From a virus, in IMG/VR virus record IMGVR_UViG_3300049795_000015, positions 1 through 53,319 of that record: a stretch of DNA of 53,319 nt; one strand, 5' to 3'. A program made the translations under genes and the position numbers. How positions within the stretch are numbered: position 1 is the first letter of the stretch; each line of letters opens with the position of its first letter. Below are positions 1 to 8,113 of the stretch, piece by piece. The notes below the pieces were generated by a model that worked only from the letters and a program-made list of their open reading frames with translations, ran no database searches and was not told the DNA's origin.

Positions 1-240
1 TCAGGCGCTACCCTCACCACGCTGACAGTCAGGCGCTACCCTCACCACGCTGACAGTCAGGCGCTACCCTCACCACGCTGACAGTCAGGCGCTACCCTCA
101 CCACGCTGACAGTCAGGCGCTACCCTCCCCAGGCTGACAGTCAGGCGCTACCCTCCCCAGGCTGACAGTCAGGCGCTACCCTCACCACGCTGACAGTCAG
201 GCGCTACCCTCACCACGCTGACAGTCAGGCGCTACCCTCA
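1..240. repeat. 28-bp tandem repeat array, left end
   Basis: Eight full 28-bp units start at 1, 29, 57, 85, 113, 141, 169 and 197, followed by a 16-base partial unit from 225. Each unit starts TCAGGCGCTACCCTC and ends GCTGACAG. The units at 113 and 141 share variant bases (CCCCAGG instead of CACCACG). The junction between units forms the inverted repeat CTGAC-A-GTCAG. The same array resumes at 53182-53319, so it spans the map ends. It is non-coding. An iteron-like origin, a packaging or terminal repeat, or a protein-binding array are all possible. The copy number may be wrong if short reads were assembled. Confidence 0.95.
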
Positions 241-453
241 CCTATCGCAACGCCTATGTGGCTTGAGCACAGGCCCGTAGCGAGGTTTAAACGGCTTAGT
301 GGTCACTACCCTATGTGGCGGCTTTACGCGTTGCCCGTGGGCGTTGTGCCGCGATACGCGCTAAGCGGTCCTATCGCGTCGCTACGCTGCGCATTACTAA
401 TCATGCTATGGCGCCCTTGCTTCCGTCGTGATCGTGCCGTAGCGGGGTCAGGG

Positions 454-584
454 CGTTGCTTGTAACGCGGGTTTTGGGTGAAGCGGGTCCCTCTTCAGGG
501 GGCAAAACAGTCGCGGGGGGCGCTGAGCGCGGTAAGAGACAATTTTTATTTTTTAGTTGCCTAGGTGCAACGTTACAAGCAACG
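454..584. repeat. 14-bp separated inverted repeat
   Basis: CGTTGCTTGTAACG at 454-467 is the exact reverse complement of CGTTACAAGCAACG at 571-584, 103 bases apart. A related CGTTGCTTG occurs at about 622. The sequence resembles the CTAGCAACG motif of the right-hand control region, so it may be a protein-binding site. Confidence 0.7.
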
Positions 585-656
585 AAATACGGAGAGGCCC
601 TTTTTCCGACTTTCTGGGTTTCGTTGCTTGTTGGCAATAAAATGCGCCATGTGACG

Positions 657-836
657 AATGTGATGGTTTTTCTTCGATCAAGTCGGGTACCCCATACGGT
701 GTAAATTAGTACACTATTATTAATACTGCTATTACACAACACATTTATGCTACTATGCGTTAGTAATAATAATAATAGTGTACTAATTTACACCCTAGTG
801 GGTACCCAATAGGAATGAAGAAAAAGTATCACATTT
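657..836. repeat. Long imperfect inverted repeat with AT-rich loop
   Basis: The left arm (about 657-724) and right arm (about 768-836) are imperfect reverse complements over roughly 66 bases. The inner core GTGTAAATTAGTACAC is perfectly matched, as are the flanking GGGTACC blocks and the outer AATGTGAT and TTTTTCTTC blocks. The loop of about 43 bases is rich in A and T. The region precedes the gene at 871. Such a structure could be an origin, a recombination site or a regulatory hairpin. The sequence alone does not say which. Confidence 0.85.
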
Positions 837-870
837 AGGGGTAAAACCATCACATGAAAGGTTACTAGAT

Positions 871-1479
871 ATGAAGATTTTGCAAAACTTGGAAGAAATT
901 CGGGCTGAAATTCGAAAAATGTTCGCGGCAAAAGCGGGAAAAGTGTTACTAGATGAGGTGGCGCTGGCCGAAGAACTAGGTACGTTTTGGCGAGATACGC
1001 TGTCAATCGAGGTTGACCACTGTTGCGGTGAAACTTCACCGTACCGCCCAAAAAGTATCCGAAACACGGAAACGGGCCAATTGTTTCTAGAAATACCCGC
1101 CCCATCGGCCCCTGCGAAACCAGTTCCGGGCGACACTTGGACCCTAGAACGGCGGGTTTTGAAGCCGGCGTCACCCCGCGCCCGCGTCGATGCACTACTG
1201 GAACTCTTGAAAGCGCCGGAAGAGGGTTTGTTACTCGACGCTGAAGAAATAGGTCTCTCTGCCGCGACAATGCGGGCATCCGTGCATGCGCTCAGTCAAG
1301 GCACGGCGTTTTCGTACTCGGTGCGGGCTTTGGACAGCGCAGGGCGCTACTTGGAAGTGATCGCGTACCCGAAAGGGCGGGCGGTAGACGTGCGGTACAG
1401 GTCGGAAAAAGTAAAGGCCGAAGTATTGGCTAAATACTTGGCCTTGAAAGGGGAAGAAGACGACGGACTAGGGCTGTGA
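871..1479 (+). CDS. Hypothetical protein, possible DNA binding
   Basis: A protein of 202 residues that I do not recognise. An AAAGG ribosome site lies upstream of the ATG. The first 50 residues are charged and helical. Residues about 115-150 resemble a small helix-turn-helix: a helix rich in Leu, then DAEEIGLSAATMRASVHAL. A nucleic-acid-binding role is therefore possible but unproven. It is the only rightward gene at this end and follows the long inverted repeat, which could regulate it. Its 3' end overlaps by 12 bases the 3' end of the convergent gene at 1468-1746. No terminator is visible between the two. Confidence 0.75.
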   Translation: MKILQNLEEIRAEIRKMFAAKAGKVLLDEVALAEELGTFWRDTLSIEVDHCCGETSPYRPKSIRNTETGQLFLEIPAPSAPAKPVPGDTWTLERRVLKPASPRARVDALLELLKAPEEGLLLDAEEIGLSAATMRASVHALSQGTAFSYSVRALDSAGRYLEVIAYPKGRAVDVRYRSEKVKAEVLAKYLALKGEEDDGLGL

Positions 1480-1746
1480 ATACTTCCGGCCCCAGTACCA
1501 CGACGGCGGATTAGCCAGTGCGCCATACAGCCACTCACACGCGCGCACTGCTTCACTCAATACCTCGGGATCGCCCCCCGTATAATCGTGAATCGTCTTC
1601 ACGAGACCCGGTTTATCGACCAAGGTCTGCACTTGGGCGTCGATCGCCACATGGTTATCATCGCGGAAGGCGTTTAGACGCGGCACTGTCGCTTTAAGTT
1701 CTAGCAACGCCTTGATTTCGATTTTTATTTCACTATCCTTGCGCAT
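1468..1746 (-). CDS. Hypothetical protein (end of left operon)
   Basis: About 92 residues from the second of two ATGs, chosen because AGGAG lies six bases before it; the upstream ATG at 1752 directly abuts the AGGAG. The protein is acidic to neutral with a C-terminal aromatic patch (PPSWYWGRKY). I do not recognise a domain. It is the last gene of the leftward operon that runs from 6106, so it is presumably expressed with the primase and methyltransferase-like genes. Its end overlaps the convergent gene at 871-1479. Confidence 0.75.
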   Translation of the reverse strand: MRKDSEIKIEIKALLELKATVPRLNAFRDDNHVAIDAQVQTLVDKPGLVKTIHDYTGGDPEVLSEAVRACEWLYGALANPPSWYWGRKYSQP

Positions 1747-1759
1747 TTCCATCTCCTAG

Positions 1760-2107
1760 TCACAACATAAAATCGCTACGGATGCGCCACAACTCCGTCG
1801 CCTGACACGCGGACCCCGGTTGCCCGAACACGTCGGACAAACCGGACGTAGCGCATAGCACACGAACAAGGTGCGGGTTTTCCGCGATGTACTGATCCCA
1901 CAACGACGCGTAATACTCGCGCACTTCACGTTGGTTGACGCCAGCGCGGCCCTTCGGATTTCGGCCTACGTCACCATTTTCGAATTTCTTCGCACCCTGG
2001 TATAAATCTTCAATCGACTTGCCGCCGACCTTCGCGTAGAACGCGCTGAAACGTTTGTCGCCCTTGCTGCTGCATTCGAGGTAAGGCGCTTCGCCGTGGC
2101 GGATCAC
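1760..2107 (-). CDS. Conserved phage hypothetical protein
   Basis: 115 residues from a GTG that overlaps the previous stop codon (GTGA); a longer start at 2149 would overlap the upstream gene by 46 bases and is less likely. The sequence FSAFYAKVGGKSIEDLYQGAK, then VREYYASLWDQYIAENPHL and GLSDVFGQPG, resembles proteins I recall from other phages and prophages that are annotated only as hypothetical. I see no catalytic motif. Translational coupling to the gene before it suggests a shared role, but no function can be assigned. Confidence 0.8.
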   Translation of the reverse strand: MIRHGEAPYLECSSKGDKRFSAFYAKVGGKSIEDLYQGAKKFENGDVGRNPKGRAGVNQREVREYYASLWDQYIAENPHLVRVLCATSGLSDVFGQPGSACQATELWRIRSDFML

Positions 2108-2535
2108 AGCGCCCACAACGCAGCGCGGTATTTCATAGCGGCGATGCACAAGGCGTGCGCCGGCCGCAGCTTACAGCCGTCGCGATGGTGCCAAAATTGA
2201 CGCGCCACACCCGGCAACCAGAACCGAAGACCGACACAGGTGAAGGTCTCGCCGTCCGGCGTGCCCGTCACGGTCATCTCGTAGTCGCCGTTACGCGGCA
2301 GGAGGGTCAAGGCGGCGTCGAACACGGACGTATAGAGGGGCGTCGTCTCCGCGATCAACGGAAGCCCACGGTGCGCTTCGTAGGCGCTCTCGTAGTCATG
2401 TTTCAGTTCGTGCTGCCGGAAGGACGCACTGCAGTGCCCGTAGTCGAACTGCACGTGGCGGGCGATCTTCAAGTCCAGGTCGCGACTTGCTTCTTCGGCG
2501 CTGACTAATTGAATCAGTACATCTTCGACACTCAT
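2104..2535 (-). CDS. Hypothetical protein
   Basis: 143 residues, not recognised. It begins MSVEDVLIQLVSAEEASRDL and contains a beta-rich middle (NGDYEMTVTGTPDGETFTCVG). There is no signal peptide or membrane segment. The start overlaps the stop of the methyltransferase-like gene (ATGA), and its stop overlaps the start of the next gene (GTGA), so the three are translationally coupled. Confidence 0.8.
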   Translation of the reverse strand: MSVEDVLIQLVSAEEASRDLDLKIARHVQFDYGHCSASFRQHELKHDYESAYEAHRGLPLIAETTPLYTSVFDAALTLLPRNGDYEMTVTGTPDGETFTCVGLRFWLPGVARQFWHHRDGCKLRPAHALCIAAMKYRAALWAL

Positions 2536-3239
2536 AGTTCATCTCCCTGATAGGTACCCCAGGTAGCGGCCATTGCGTCCGCCATCCCGAGGTAGGTTGT
2601 GCTACGAAGTTTCCAACGGTCTTTACTCGGCCCGAGGTTGTTCTGACCGCTTGGGGTTTGATTCGCCCAAATTGCTTTTGCAGGCAGATCGCCGAAGCAA
2701 TTCGGGCATCCGTACTCGCCTGCGGTTTCCGGGAAACGTTCTCCGCACCGGCAACGATAGGTGGGCGGTACTATTTTCGTAGGAACTAGCAACGGAAGGT
2801 TCTTTAACCAGAAACAAGTGCTTTTTGAGGCGTCGTCGCCGAACATCCACGGCTGTACGCATTGGTCGGCCGGCCGAATGCGCGTTCCGATACACCCTAT
2901 CGGGTTTTCGAGTGCGATCTTCGGAATGTTGGCGTCAAGCAGTAGCTGTACGAATTCGAGGGCGGTTTCGGTTTGGGCGCCGCCGAAGCGCGGACTCTTC
3001 GGGTTTTGATTCCAATGCAAACCGCTAGAGCAGAGAAAGGTGCAGTCAGGGTGTGCGACCATGCCGTCCCATTCTTGATCGATAATATCGCGTACATCAC
3101 CTCGGTAGTGCGGCCCCGGTACGTCAGTAGGTAGCAGATCGCAGCTCATGGCGTCATGCCCGTGGCGGATGAAGGCATCGCGCACACGCCCGCTGTATTC
3201 GCAGGCAATAAGCCATCTCTCTCTCTCTCTCTTAGCCAT
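2532..3239 (-). CDS. Cytosine methyltransferase-like protein
   Basis: 235 residues. The pattern matches phage proteins usually named DNA cytosine methyltransferase or DNA methylase-like: an N-terminal ACEYSGRVRDAF block in the place of the SAM motif, a HPDC block about residue 63 in the place of the PC catalytic loop, and ALENPIG about residue 109 in the place of ENV. A Cys4 zinc ribbon (CRC...CPNC) sits near residues 163-180. The canonical FxGxG motif of 5-methylcytosine enzymes is absent, so activity is uncertain. A DNA-modifying enzyme protecting the phage genome is the family-based reading. The gene is coupled by ATGA to the next gene. Confidence 0.7.
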   Translation of the reverse strand: MAKRERERWLIACEYSGRVRDAFIRHGHDAMSCDLLPTDVPGPHYRGDVRDIIDQEWDGMVAHPDCTFLCSSGLHWNQNPKSPRFGGAQTETALEFVQLLLDANIPKIALENPIGCIGTRIRPADQCVQPWMFGDDASKSTCFWLKNLPLLVPTKIVPPTYRCRCGERFPETAGEYGCPNCFGDLPAKAIWANQTPSGQNNLGPSKDRWKLRSTTYLGMADAMAATWGTYQGDEL

Positions 3240-3257
3240 CAGTGTTCCTCTTCGCGG

Positions 3258-5879
3258 TCACAGACCATCTCCTGTTTCGTCCAACACCGTGAACGGATCG
3301 CCAACGCCTTCGACGACAGCAAGACGATGACCTTTGTACTTCGAAACGCCTGAATGATTTACGCGCAACACGCCAAGAGACTCCACGGCGTTGTAGAATT
3401 TGTTGCGGCCCAAAGGCTGTCCGGCGTATTCCCAGTGGCGCATCCACTCCATATAGCAGGAGTAGACATCGCTGACCGCCACGTCGTTGTCTGCGTCTGC
3501 GATCAACATTTGCGTCTTGAAGCGCACCAGGGCGTTTGCGTTTGACATCAGGCGCTCACGAGCGCTCAAGCATTCGGCAGGTACGGAGAACACGCTGCCG
3601 CGACGCAGGAAGCGTTGAAAGCCGGCGATGAACAGGTTCAGCACGCCGGGGAGTTCGTCACGCAAGATCGTGATACGGTGCAGGGGGCTTTTCTCCCCCG
3701 GCAGCAGCTTATGGTCGGCTTCGAACGCGATGATGCGGCGCTGCAGACCTTCGGACATATCGGAGGTCGACGGCCACGTGTTCGTCAGGATCACGGGGAT
3801 CGCCCGACCGATAAATTCGAACGTCTTGAGGCCCTTCGGGTTTGCGGTCATCAGCTTGCGTTCGCTGAGTTTCTTCAACCAGTCGTCCGGCAACAAGGTA
3901 TTCGTGCGGAGGTCATCGTCATACAGCATCAGCTTGCCGACAAGCGAATCCTGGAAGTGGGCATTGGCGTTTTTCCCGATTTCGGCGAGGGACACTGCGA
4001 TCACGGATTTAGGCCCCATTAAACTGGACACGATGTCCATTAAAAACGTTTTACCGTTCGACCCCGGCCCCTTGAACATCATCCACATGGCCGCGTCGCG
4101 CGTCGGCTGCAGTAAGTAGCCCATTACCTCACAAAAATGGCGGATCACTTCGGGGGGGTCTGCGGCTTCCTGGAACACGACGTGAAGAGCGTTGCTGAAG
4201 GTCGGGCATTCGCCGAATACGTCGTACTCCGTTGCTAGTTGCGCAGTCAAATTGTGCCGGGGGTCGTGGTCCTTGTAGGTCATTTCACCATCGTCTGCGA
4301 ACCATAACTCGCCATTGGTGCAGTTCATGACGCGAGGCGCTTGAAAGGCGCGCAGATTGAGGGGGTCAGACTCGCTCGATTGCGCGACAAGAGTACGGAG
4401 CACCGAAAAAATTGTGCTGCACAGGGCGTCGAGACGATCGCCTCGGCTTTCTTCGATGTCGCCGAGCAGCTTACGCATTTCATCGCTGTCTTCGCGTTTC
4501 AGGCGCACCAGGGTTTCAAGCACAGCACGGCGTATGATCGTCGCGTCTTCACGCCGCCAGTAGCCTTCCTGATACACCCACCACGTATCCGAGATATTCT
4601 TGACGCGCGACCCCTTGGCGTAGTGCTGTTGGAGCACGCGTGCGGCGAGAACCATCTCAAGTTCTTCGGCGCGCGCAACGGAACGCTCACCTTTTGCATC
4701 GGCAATGGCCTTCGTGATGACGCGAGGACTGACAGCGGCACCAGACAACTTTTTCAGGCGCGTCTGCATTTGTTTGACCAGCACTTCGATGTCGTAGTTG
4801 CTGAGTTCCGCGTGGGCGATTTCACTGACGATATCGCGCATTAGTTCGGCCTCAGATGTTGCCTCGGCCACGCGTGCGCGCAACATGCCTACCTGTTCGG
4901 CTGCGTGTTGTTTGCGGAGTACCTTTGCTTTTTGTAGCAAGGACGCGAAAGTTGTCGGACTCCGACCGTCAGTCAGCGTTGCTTTGTACGAGCCGTCCCA
5001 CCGAGAACGCAACGCGTCGTAGGCGTAGTTGCCGCCTTGCTGTGACCACTCGTCCCACAGATCAAAACCGGATTCGTCGCCGCCGAACTGATGGTAGAGG
5101 GCCATGCCGGTCTTGTTCCATGCTTCGTAATCTTCGAAGTCCTTCAGATCGAACAAGGCCGCACGAATTTCTTGATCGGTGAGAAGTAACGGCTGCTTGA
5201 AGCCAACCGTGAAGTCGTCATCGGTAGCGTCGAAAGGCGCGGTGCGGCTGCTGCTACGCGATCCTTGCAACGTCCATCCGCGCAACGCGGCACGGCGTTC
5301 GAACTCTGATACGATTTCGTGCGCTTGTTCGCGCGAGAGCGACGGTAAGTCGTCAACGTGTATATCGCGCAGGTCGTCGAACGAAATCCATTCGTATGGC
5401 TTCTTCGTATCAGGGTGCGTGCCGTAGCCGACGAACTGCTGGCCCGTGCCGAGCACTTCGACGCGGTGCTTCGCGCCATCAGGCGACACATAGAACGCGG
5501 AAGTCACCTTGGTAAAAGGGGCCTCGGTGCGGAACACGAGAAGGCGTTTCGGCGCCCGACCGACCCGCACAGGCGCATCGCCAGCGAGCGACGACACATA
5601 CGACTCCATCTCGCACGCGAACCCGCCGTCGAGGATATCGAGGTCGACGGCCGGCGTGCGTTCGGTGAGGATGCCGACGTTGCCGTGCGCGTAGCCAGTC
5701 TGCCCTTTCAACGCCGGGTCATCGCTCTTGACGTACGGGCGCGTCCACTTGTCCAGGTGCGAAGGGTCGGCGATCGTTTTTTCCCACTCGTCGAACACAG
5801 GGCCTTTTTTCCCGTGAGGTATCGGGATTATCCGGTAGCCGCGATCTAGCAACGCAGCGCCGATCGATTTGAAGGTCAT
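3258..5879 (-). CDS. Primase-helicase (AEP/PriCT plus SF3 helicase)
   Basis: 873 residues. The first 200 or so look like a bifunctional primase/polymerase (archaeo-eukaryotic primase fold): IPIPHGKKGP, then VDLDIL for the metal-binding acid pair, and a later HRVEVLGTGQQFV strand. Residues about 232-315 match the PriCT-2 type domain (DYEAWNKTGMALYHQFGG). The C-terminal half is a D5/virulence-associated-E style superfamily 3 helicase with Walker A GPGSNGKT at about 604-611 and Walker B KLMLYDDDL at about 650. Such proteins prime and unwind DNA at phage and plasmid origins. The gene starts within the stop of the HTH gene (ATGA). Confidence 0.92.
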   Translation of the reverse strand: MTFKSIGAALLDRGYRIIPIPHGKKGPVFDEWEKTIADPSHLDKWTRPYVKSDDPALKGQTGYAHGNVGILTERTPAVDLDILDGGFACEMESYVSSLAGDAPVRVGRAPKRLLVFRTEAPFTKVTSAFYVSPDGAKHRVEVLGTGQQFVGYGTHPDTKKPYEWISFDDLRDIHVDDLPSLSREQAHEIVSEFERRAALRGWTLQGSRSSSRTAPFDATDDDFTVGFKQPLLLTDQEIRAALFDLKDFEDYEAWNKTGMALYHQFGGDESGFDLWDEWSQQGGNYAYDALRSRWDGSYKATLTDGRSPTTFASLLQKAKVLRKQHAAEQVGMLRARVAEATSEAELMRDIVSEIAHAELSNYDIEVLVKQMQTRLKKLSGAAVSPRVITKAIADAKGERSVARAEELEMVLAARVLQQHYAKGSRVKNISDTWWVYQEGYWRREDATIIRRAVLETLVRLKREDSDEMRKLLGDIEESRGDRLDALCSTIFSVLRTLVAQSSESDPLNLRAFQAPRVMNCTNGELWFADDGEMTYKDHDPRHNLTAQLATEYDVFGECPTFSNALHVVFQEAADPPEVIRHFCEVMGYLLQPTRDAAMWMMFKGPGSNGKTFLMDIVSSLMGPKSVIAVSLAEIGKNANAHFQDSLVGKLMLYDDDLRTNTLLPDDWLKKLSERKLMTANPKGLKTFEFIGRAIPVILTNTWPSTSDMSEGLQRRIIAFEADHKLLPGEKSPLHRITILRDELPGVLNLFIAGFQRFLRRGSVFSVPAECLSARERLMSNANALVRFKTQMLIADADNDVAVSDVYSCYMEWMRHWEYAGQPLGRNKFYNAVESLGVLRVNHSGVSKYKGHRLAVVEGVGDPFTVLDETGDGL

Positions 5880-6106
5880 TCGCGCGACAGGTCGTCAGCA
5901 GGGGCGAGGTCGGCCCCGAAACGGCTCTCCAGGCCGCGCGCAGTAGTCAAAGGCATGTACCCTTTGTGTATCCAGCGCATGATCGCGTTCACGTTGACGC
6001 CGAGGTTCGGCGCGAGAATTGTAAAGCGCGCGTCAGCGTCGAATCGCAAGGCCAGGGTACGCATACGACGACGCATTAGCTCTTGCCGTTCTTTTTTAGT
6101 AGCCAT
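5876..6106 (-). CDS. Small helix-turn-helix protein
   Basis: 76 residues, basic at the N terminus. LAPNLGVNVNAIMRWIHKGYMPLTTARGLESRFG fits a Cro/XRE-like or YdaS-like helix-turn-helix. It is the first gene of the leftward operon and is coupled (ATGA) to the primase-helicase. It may regulate the divergent control region at 6107-6248 or recruit the helicase to an origin. Neither is shown. An AGGAAG ribosome site lies upstream. Confidence 0.8.
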   Translation of the reverse strand: MATKKERQELMRRRMRTLALRFDADARFTILAPNLGVNVNAIMRWIHKGYMPLTTARGLESRFGADLAPADDLSRE

Positions 6107-6248
6107 GAGTTGATACTTCCTGTTGTCGTCATTTGGATACTACACATTTCAATTAAACTGCTTGCATTCTATATCGCAATGTGTTTTCATAGCAACTCAG
6201 AAATGAATTTAATTCTGAAACCCACACACTTACTCACGGAGAAAAGCA
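6107..6248. promoter_or_regulatory. Divergent control region
   Basis: A relatively AT-rich 142-base gap lies between the leftward replication operon and the rightward replication genes. It holds a candidate leftward promoter (6151-6179) and a partly palindromic element CAGAAATGAATTTAATTCTG (6198-6217, outer arms CAGAA/TTCTG). I find no convincing rightward -35/-10 pair, although one is expected here. The flanking HTH gene makes an operator plausible. Confidence 0.5.
6151..6179 (-). promoter_or_regulatory. Candidate leftward promoter
   Basis: On the minus strand TTGCGA (6174-6179) is followed after 17 bases by TTAATT (6151-6156). It would start a transcript about 40 bases before the HTH gene. 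The match to sigma-70 consensus is moderate. Confidence 0.4.
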
Positions 6249-6776
6249 ATGGCCCTCGAAGAACAACTCAACACACTGAACGACAATCTCGCGGCGCTGA
6301 TCGGCGTCTTGATCGCAACCAATGCGATTGCTACAGGCGGCGACAACAAAAGCGCTGCAGCAGCTTCGGCTCCTGCTGCAACAACTGCCGCCGCAGGTAA
6401 GGGCAAGGGCAAGGGCACGCGGCCTAGTGCCGAAGAAGTCGCAGCAAGCACTGCTGCAAGCGCTCCTAAGGTGGAAGCGGCCACCGACGGCTTTGGCGAC
6501 GAGGGCGGGGATGGCGACCCCTTCGGGATGGGTGGAGACGATGATGACGCAATGGGCGGTAACGAGCCTGCTGTAACCCTGGAACAAGTAAAGGCGAAGT
6601 TCCTCGCGCTGCGCGACTTGGCGATCGAGAAGCAGGGCAAGGACGAAGGCATGAAGAACGTTCGCACGCTGATGAACAAGTTCGCACCGAAACTCGACGA
6701 CATCCCGGCCGACAAGTTCGAAGACGCGATCGCGGCCGTCGACAAGGCAACGACCGGCCTCAACAAGAAAAAGTAA
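6249..6776 (+). CDS. Low-complexity acidic protein
   Basis: 175 residues. Residues 1-30 form a helix (EEQLNTLNDNLAALIGVL). Residues about 35-105 are low in complexity: Ala/Thr runs, a GKGKGKG patch, then a Gly/Asp-rich acidic stretch. Residues about 110-170 form a charged helical domain (LEQVKAKFLALRDLAIEKQG). I recall similar Ala-rich linker proteins next to DUF2800/DUF2815 genes in other phages, without known function. An accessory replication role is only a guess from position. GGAG lies seven bases before the ATG, and a strong terminator follows. Confidence 0.8.
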   Translation: MALEEQLNTLNDNLAALIGVLIATNAIATGGDNKSAAAASAPAATTAAAGKGKGKGTRPSAEEVAASTAASAPKVEAATDGFGDEGGDGDPFGMGGDDDDAMGGNEPAVTLEQVKAKFLALRDLAIEKQGKDEGMKNVRTLMNKFAPKLDDIPADKFEDAIAAVDKATTGLNKKK

Positions 6777-6784
6777 TACCTTCT

Positions 6785-6808
6785 GCCGTCTTCGGACGGC
6801 ATTTTTAT
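6785..6808 (+). terminator. Rho-independent terminator
   Basis: The stem GCCGTC-TTCG-GACGGC is followed by ATTTTTAT. It separates the low-complexity gene from the DUF2800 gene and probably tunes transcription of the replication module. Confidence 0.85.
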
Positions 6809-6838
6809 GCGTCATCTCCCGCGAGTCGGCGCATAAAA

Positions 6839-8092
6839 ATGAAAACAGAAATTCTCGTTCCCGGTACGCACTCGATCTTTGCCCCCTCATCCGGGCACCG
6901 GATCGTCGTGTGCGGCGCATCGCTTCACGCGACGAAAGATTTGCCGGACGAAGGCAGCTTCGAGGCGATCGAAGGGACAGTCGGACACGAGATACACGAG
7001 AAATGCTTGAAGCAACGCGTCTCGGCAATCGCGTTTCTAGGTACGGTGTACGAAATTCAGGAGCACGGGCGCGACTACCGCATCGAAGTTGACGAAGCAA
7101 TGGCGAACTACATCCAGGAGTCCGTCGATTGGTGCCTTGAGCGCGACGGCGAACACTTCGTCGAAGTGCGGGTCAGGATCGACCAATGGACGCCGATACC
7201 GAATCAGTCAGGCACGTGTGACCACGCGCTGATCTACGTCGACGAGTGGGGCTTCTACGTTCTCGTCATCACTGATTTGAAGTACGGCAAGGGAGTGCAG
7301 GTTTTCGCAGAACGCAACGTGCAGTTGGCGCTCTACGCCCTTGGTTTCATGGACGCGTACGACTGGCTGTATGAGTTCGACCGGATCGAGATTCGCATCT
7401 CACAACCGCGCCTGGATCATCGTGACGTATGGGAGGTGACGGCCGCAGAGTTGTACGCATTCGGAGACTGGATAAAGGGGCGCTTCGCAATCGCGTATGC
7501 GCCGGGAGCGCCGTACAAACCGGAGAAGCACGCATGCCAGTTTTGCAAGCTGAAGCCGCACTGCCCCGCCTTGGCGGAACTGAGCGCGGAAATTTGCGAA
7601 GGTCTGTTCGACGACTTGTCGAGAGACCGCCACAACCCGATGCTGCCGAACACGTGGCCGGAGTTTGCGCCTGACGTGAGCGCCATGACGCCGGCACAAC
7701 TCGGCGCGGTCAATGAACACAAGTCGCTTGTCCTCGGCTTCATGGAGTCGGTTGAACGGCGCATCGTTCACGTTTTGATGCACGAAGGCGAGATGCCAAA
7801 CTGGAAACTGGTCGAGGGGCGTAGTCGCCGTCGATTTACGCAAGAGGCGCAGGCAGTCGCGTATCTAGTTGCGCGTCACGTGCCGATGAATAAGATCAAG
7901 ATTGAAAAAACCATTTCTCCTGCGGTAGCGGAAAAGCTATTGCCGAAGAAAGAAAGAATCGGCCTTGCTGAATTCGTCAGCAAGTCGGTAGGGAAGCCAA
8001 CACTGGTTCCGGCCAGTGACAAGCGACCCAAATTCGCCCTCACGCCGGGTATGTTGTTTGACGACATATCAGACGACGAGGAAATAGAGTGA
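6839..8092 (+). CDS. DUF2800 family PD-(D/E)XK nuclease
   Basis: 417 residues. Matches the DUF2800 family, which belongs to the Cas4/RecB-like nucleases. The N terminus has the family opening (HSIFAPSSGHRIVVCGASL). GHEIHEKC near residue 58 supplies the early His/Glu motif. LVITDLKYGKG near residue 145 is the D-(I/L)-K core, followed by QLALYALG as in RecB nucleases. CQFCKLKPHCPAL near residue 237 resembles the Cys cluster of Cas4-like proteins. The role is probably a recombination or replication exonuclease acting with the DUF2815 binding protein just downstream. No strong ribosome site is visible before the ATG. Confidence 0.9.
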   Translation: MKTEILVPGTHSIFAPSSGHRIVVCGASLHATKDLPDEGSFEAIEGTVGHEIHEKCLKQRVSAIAFLGTVYEIQEHGRDYRIEVDEAMANYIQESVDWCLERDGEHFVEVRVRIDQWTPIPNQSGTCDHALIYVDEWGFYVLVITDLKYGKGVQVFAERNVQLALYALGFMDAYDWLYEFDRIEIRISQPRLDHRDVWEVTAAELYAFGDWIKGRFAIAYAPGAPYKPEKHACQFCKLKPHCPALAELSAEICEGLFDDLSRDRHNPMLPNTWPEFAPDVSAMTPAQLGAVNEHKSLVLGFMESVERRIVHVLMHEGEMPNWKLVEGRSRRRFTQEAQAVAYLVARHVPMNKIKIEKTISPAVAEKLLPKKERIGLAEFVSKSVGKPTLVPASDKRPKFALTPGMLFDDISDDEEIE

Positions 8093-8113
8093 ACCCTTGA
8101 AGCGAGTAAAACT

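Larger units (their letters stand above)
241..870. other. Non-coding left control region
   Basis: I see no convincing gene here. The open frames are short, lack a good ribosome site, and read as low-quality arginine-rich translations. The stretch holds a 14-bp inverted repeat (454-584), a long imperfect inverted repeat around an AT-rich loop (657-836), and T-rich tracts near 541-555 and 601-606. Together with the adjoining 28-bp array and the terminator at 53151-53180, it forms a non-coding segment of about 1 kb across the map ends. That makes it a reasonable place for an origin or a DNA-end processing site. The function is inferred from structure only. Confidence 0.6.

Noticed and set aside
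1-240. CRISPR array
   Set aside because: The 28-bp units abut directly with no spacers; this is a simple tandem array.
256-704. Open frames in the left non-coding region
   Set aside because: No ribosome site, Arg/Pro-rich artificial composition and overlap in both strands; the region is dominated by repeats and inverted repeats.
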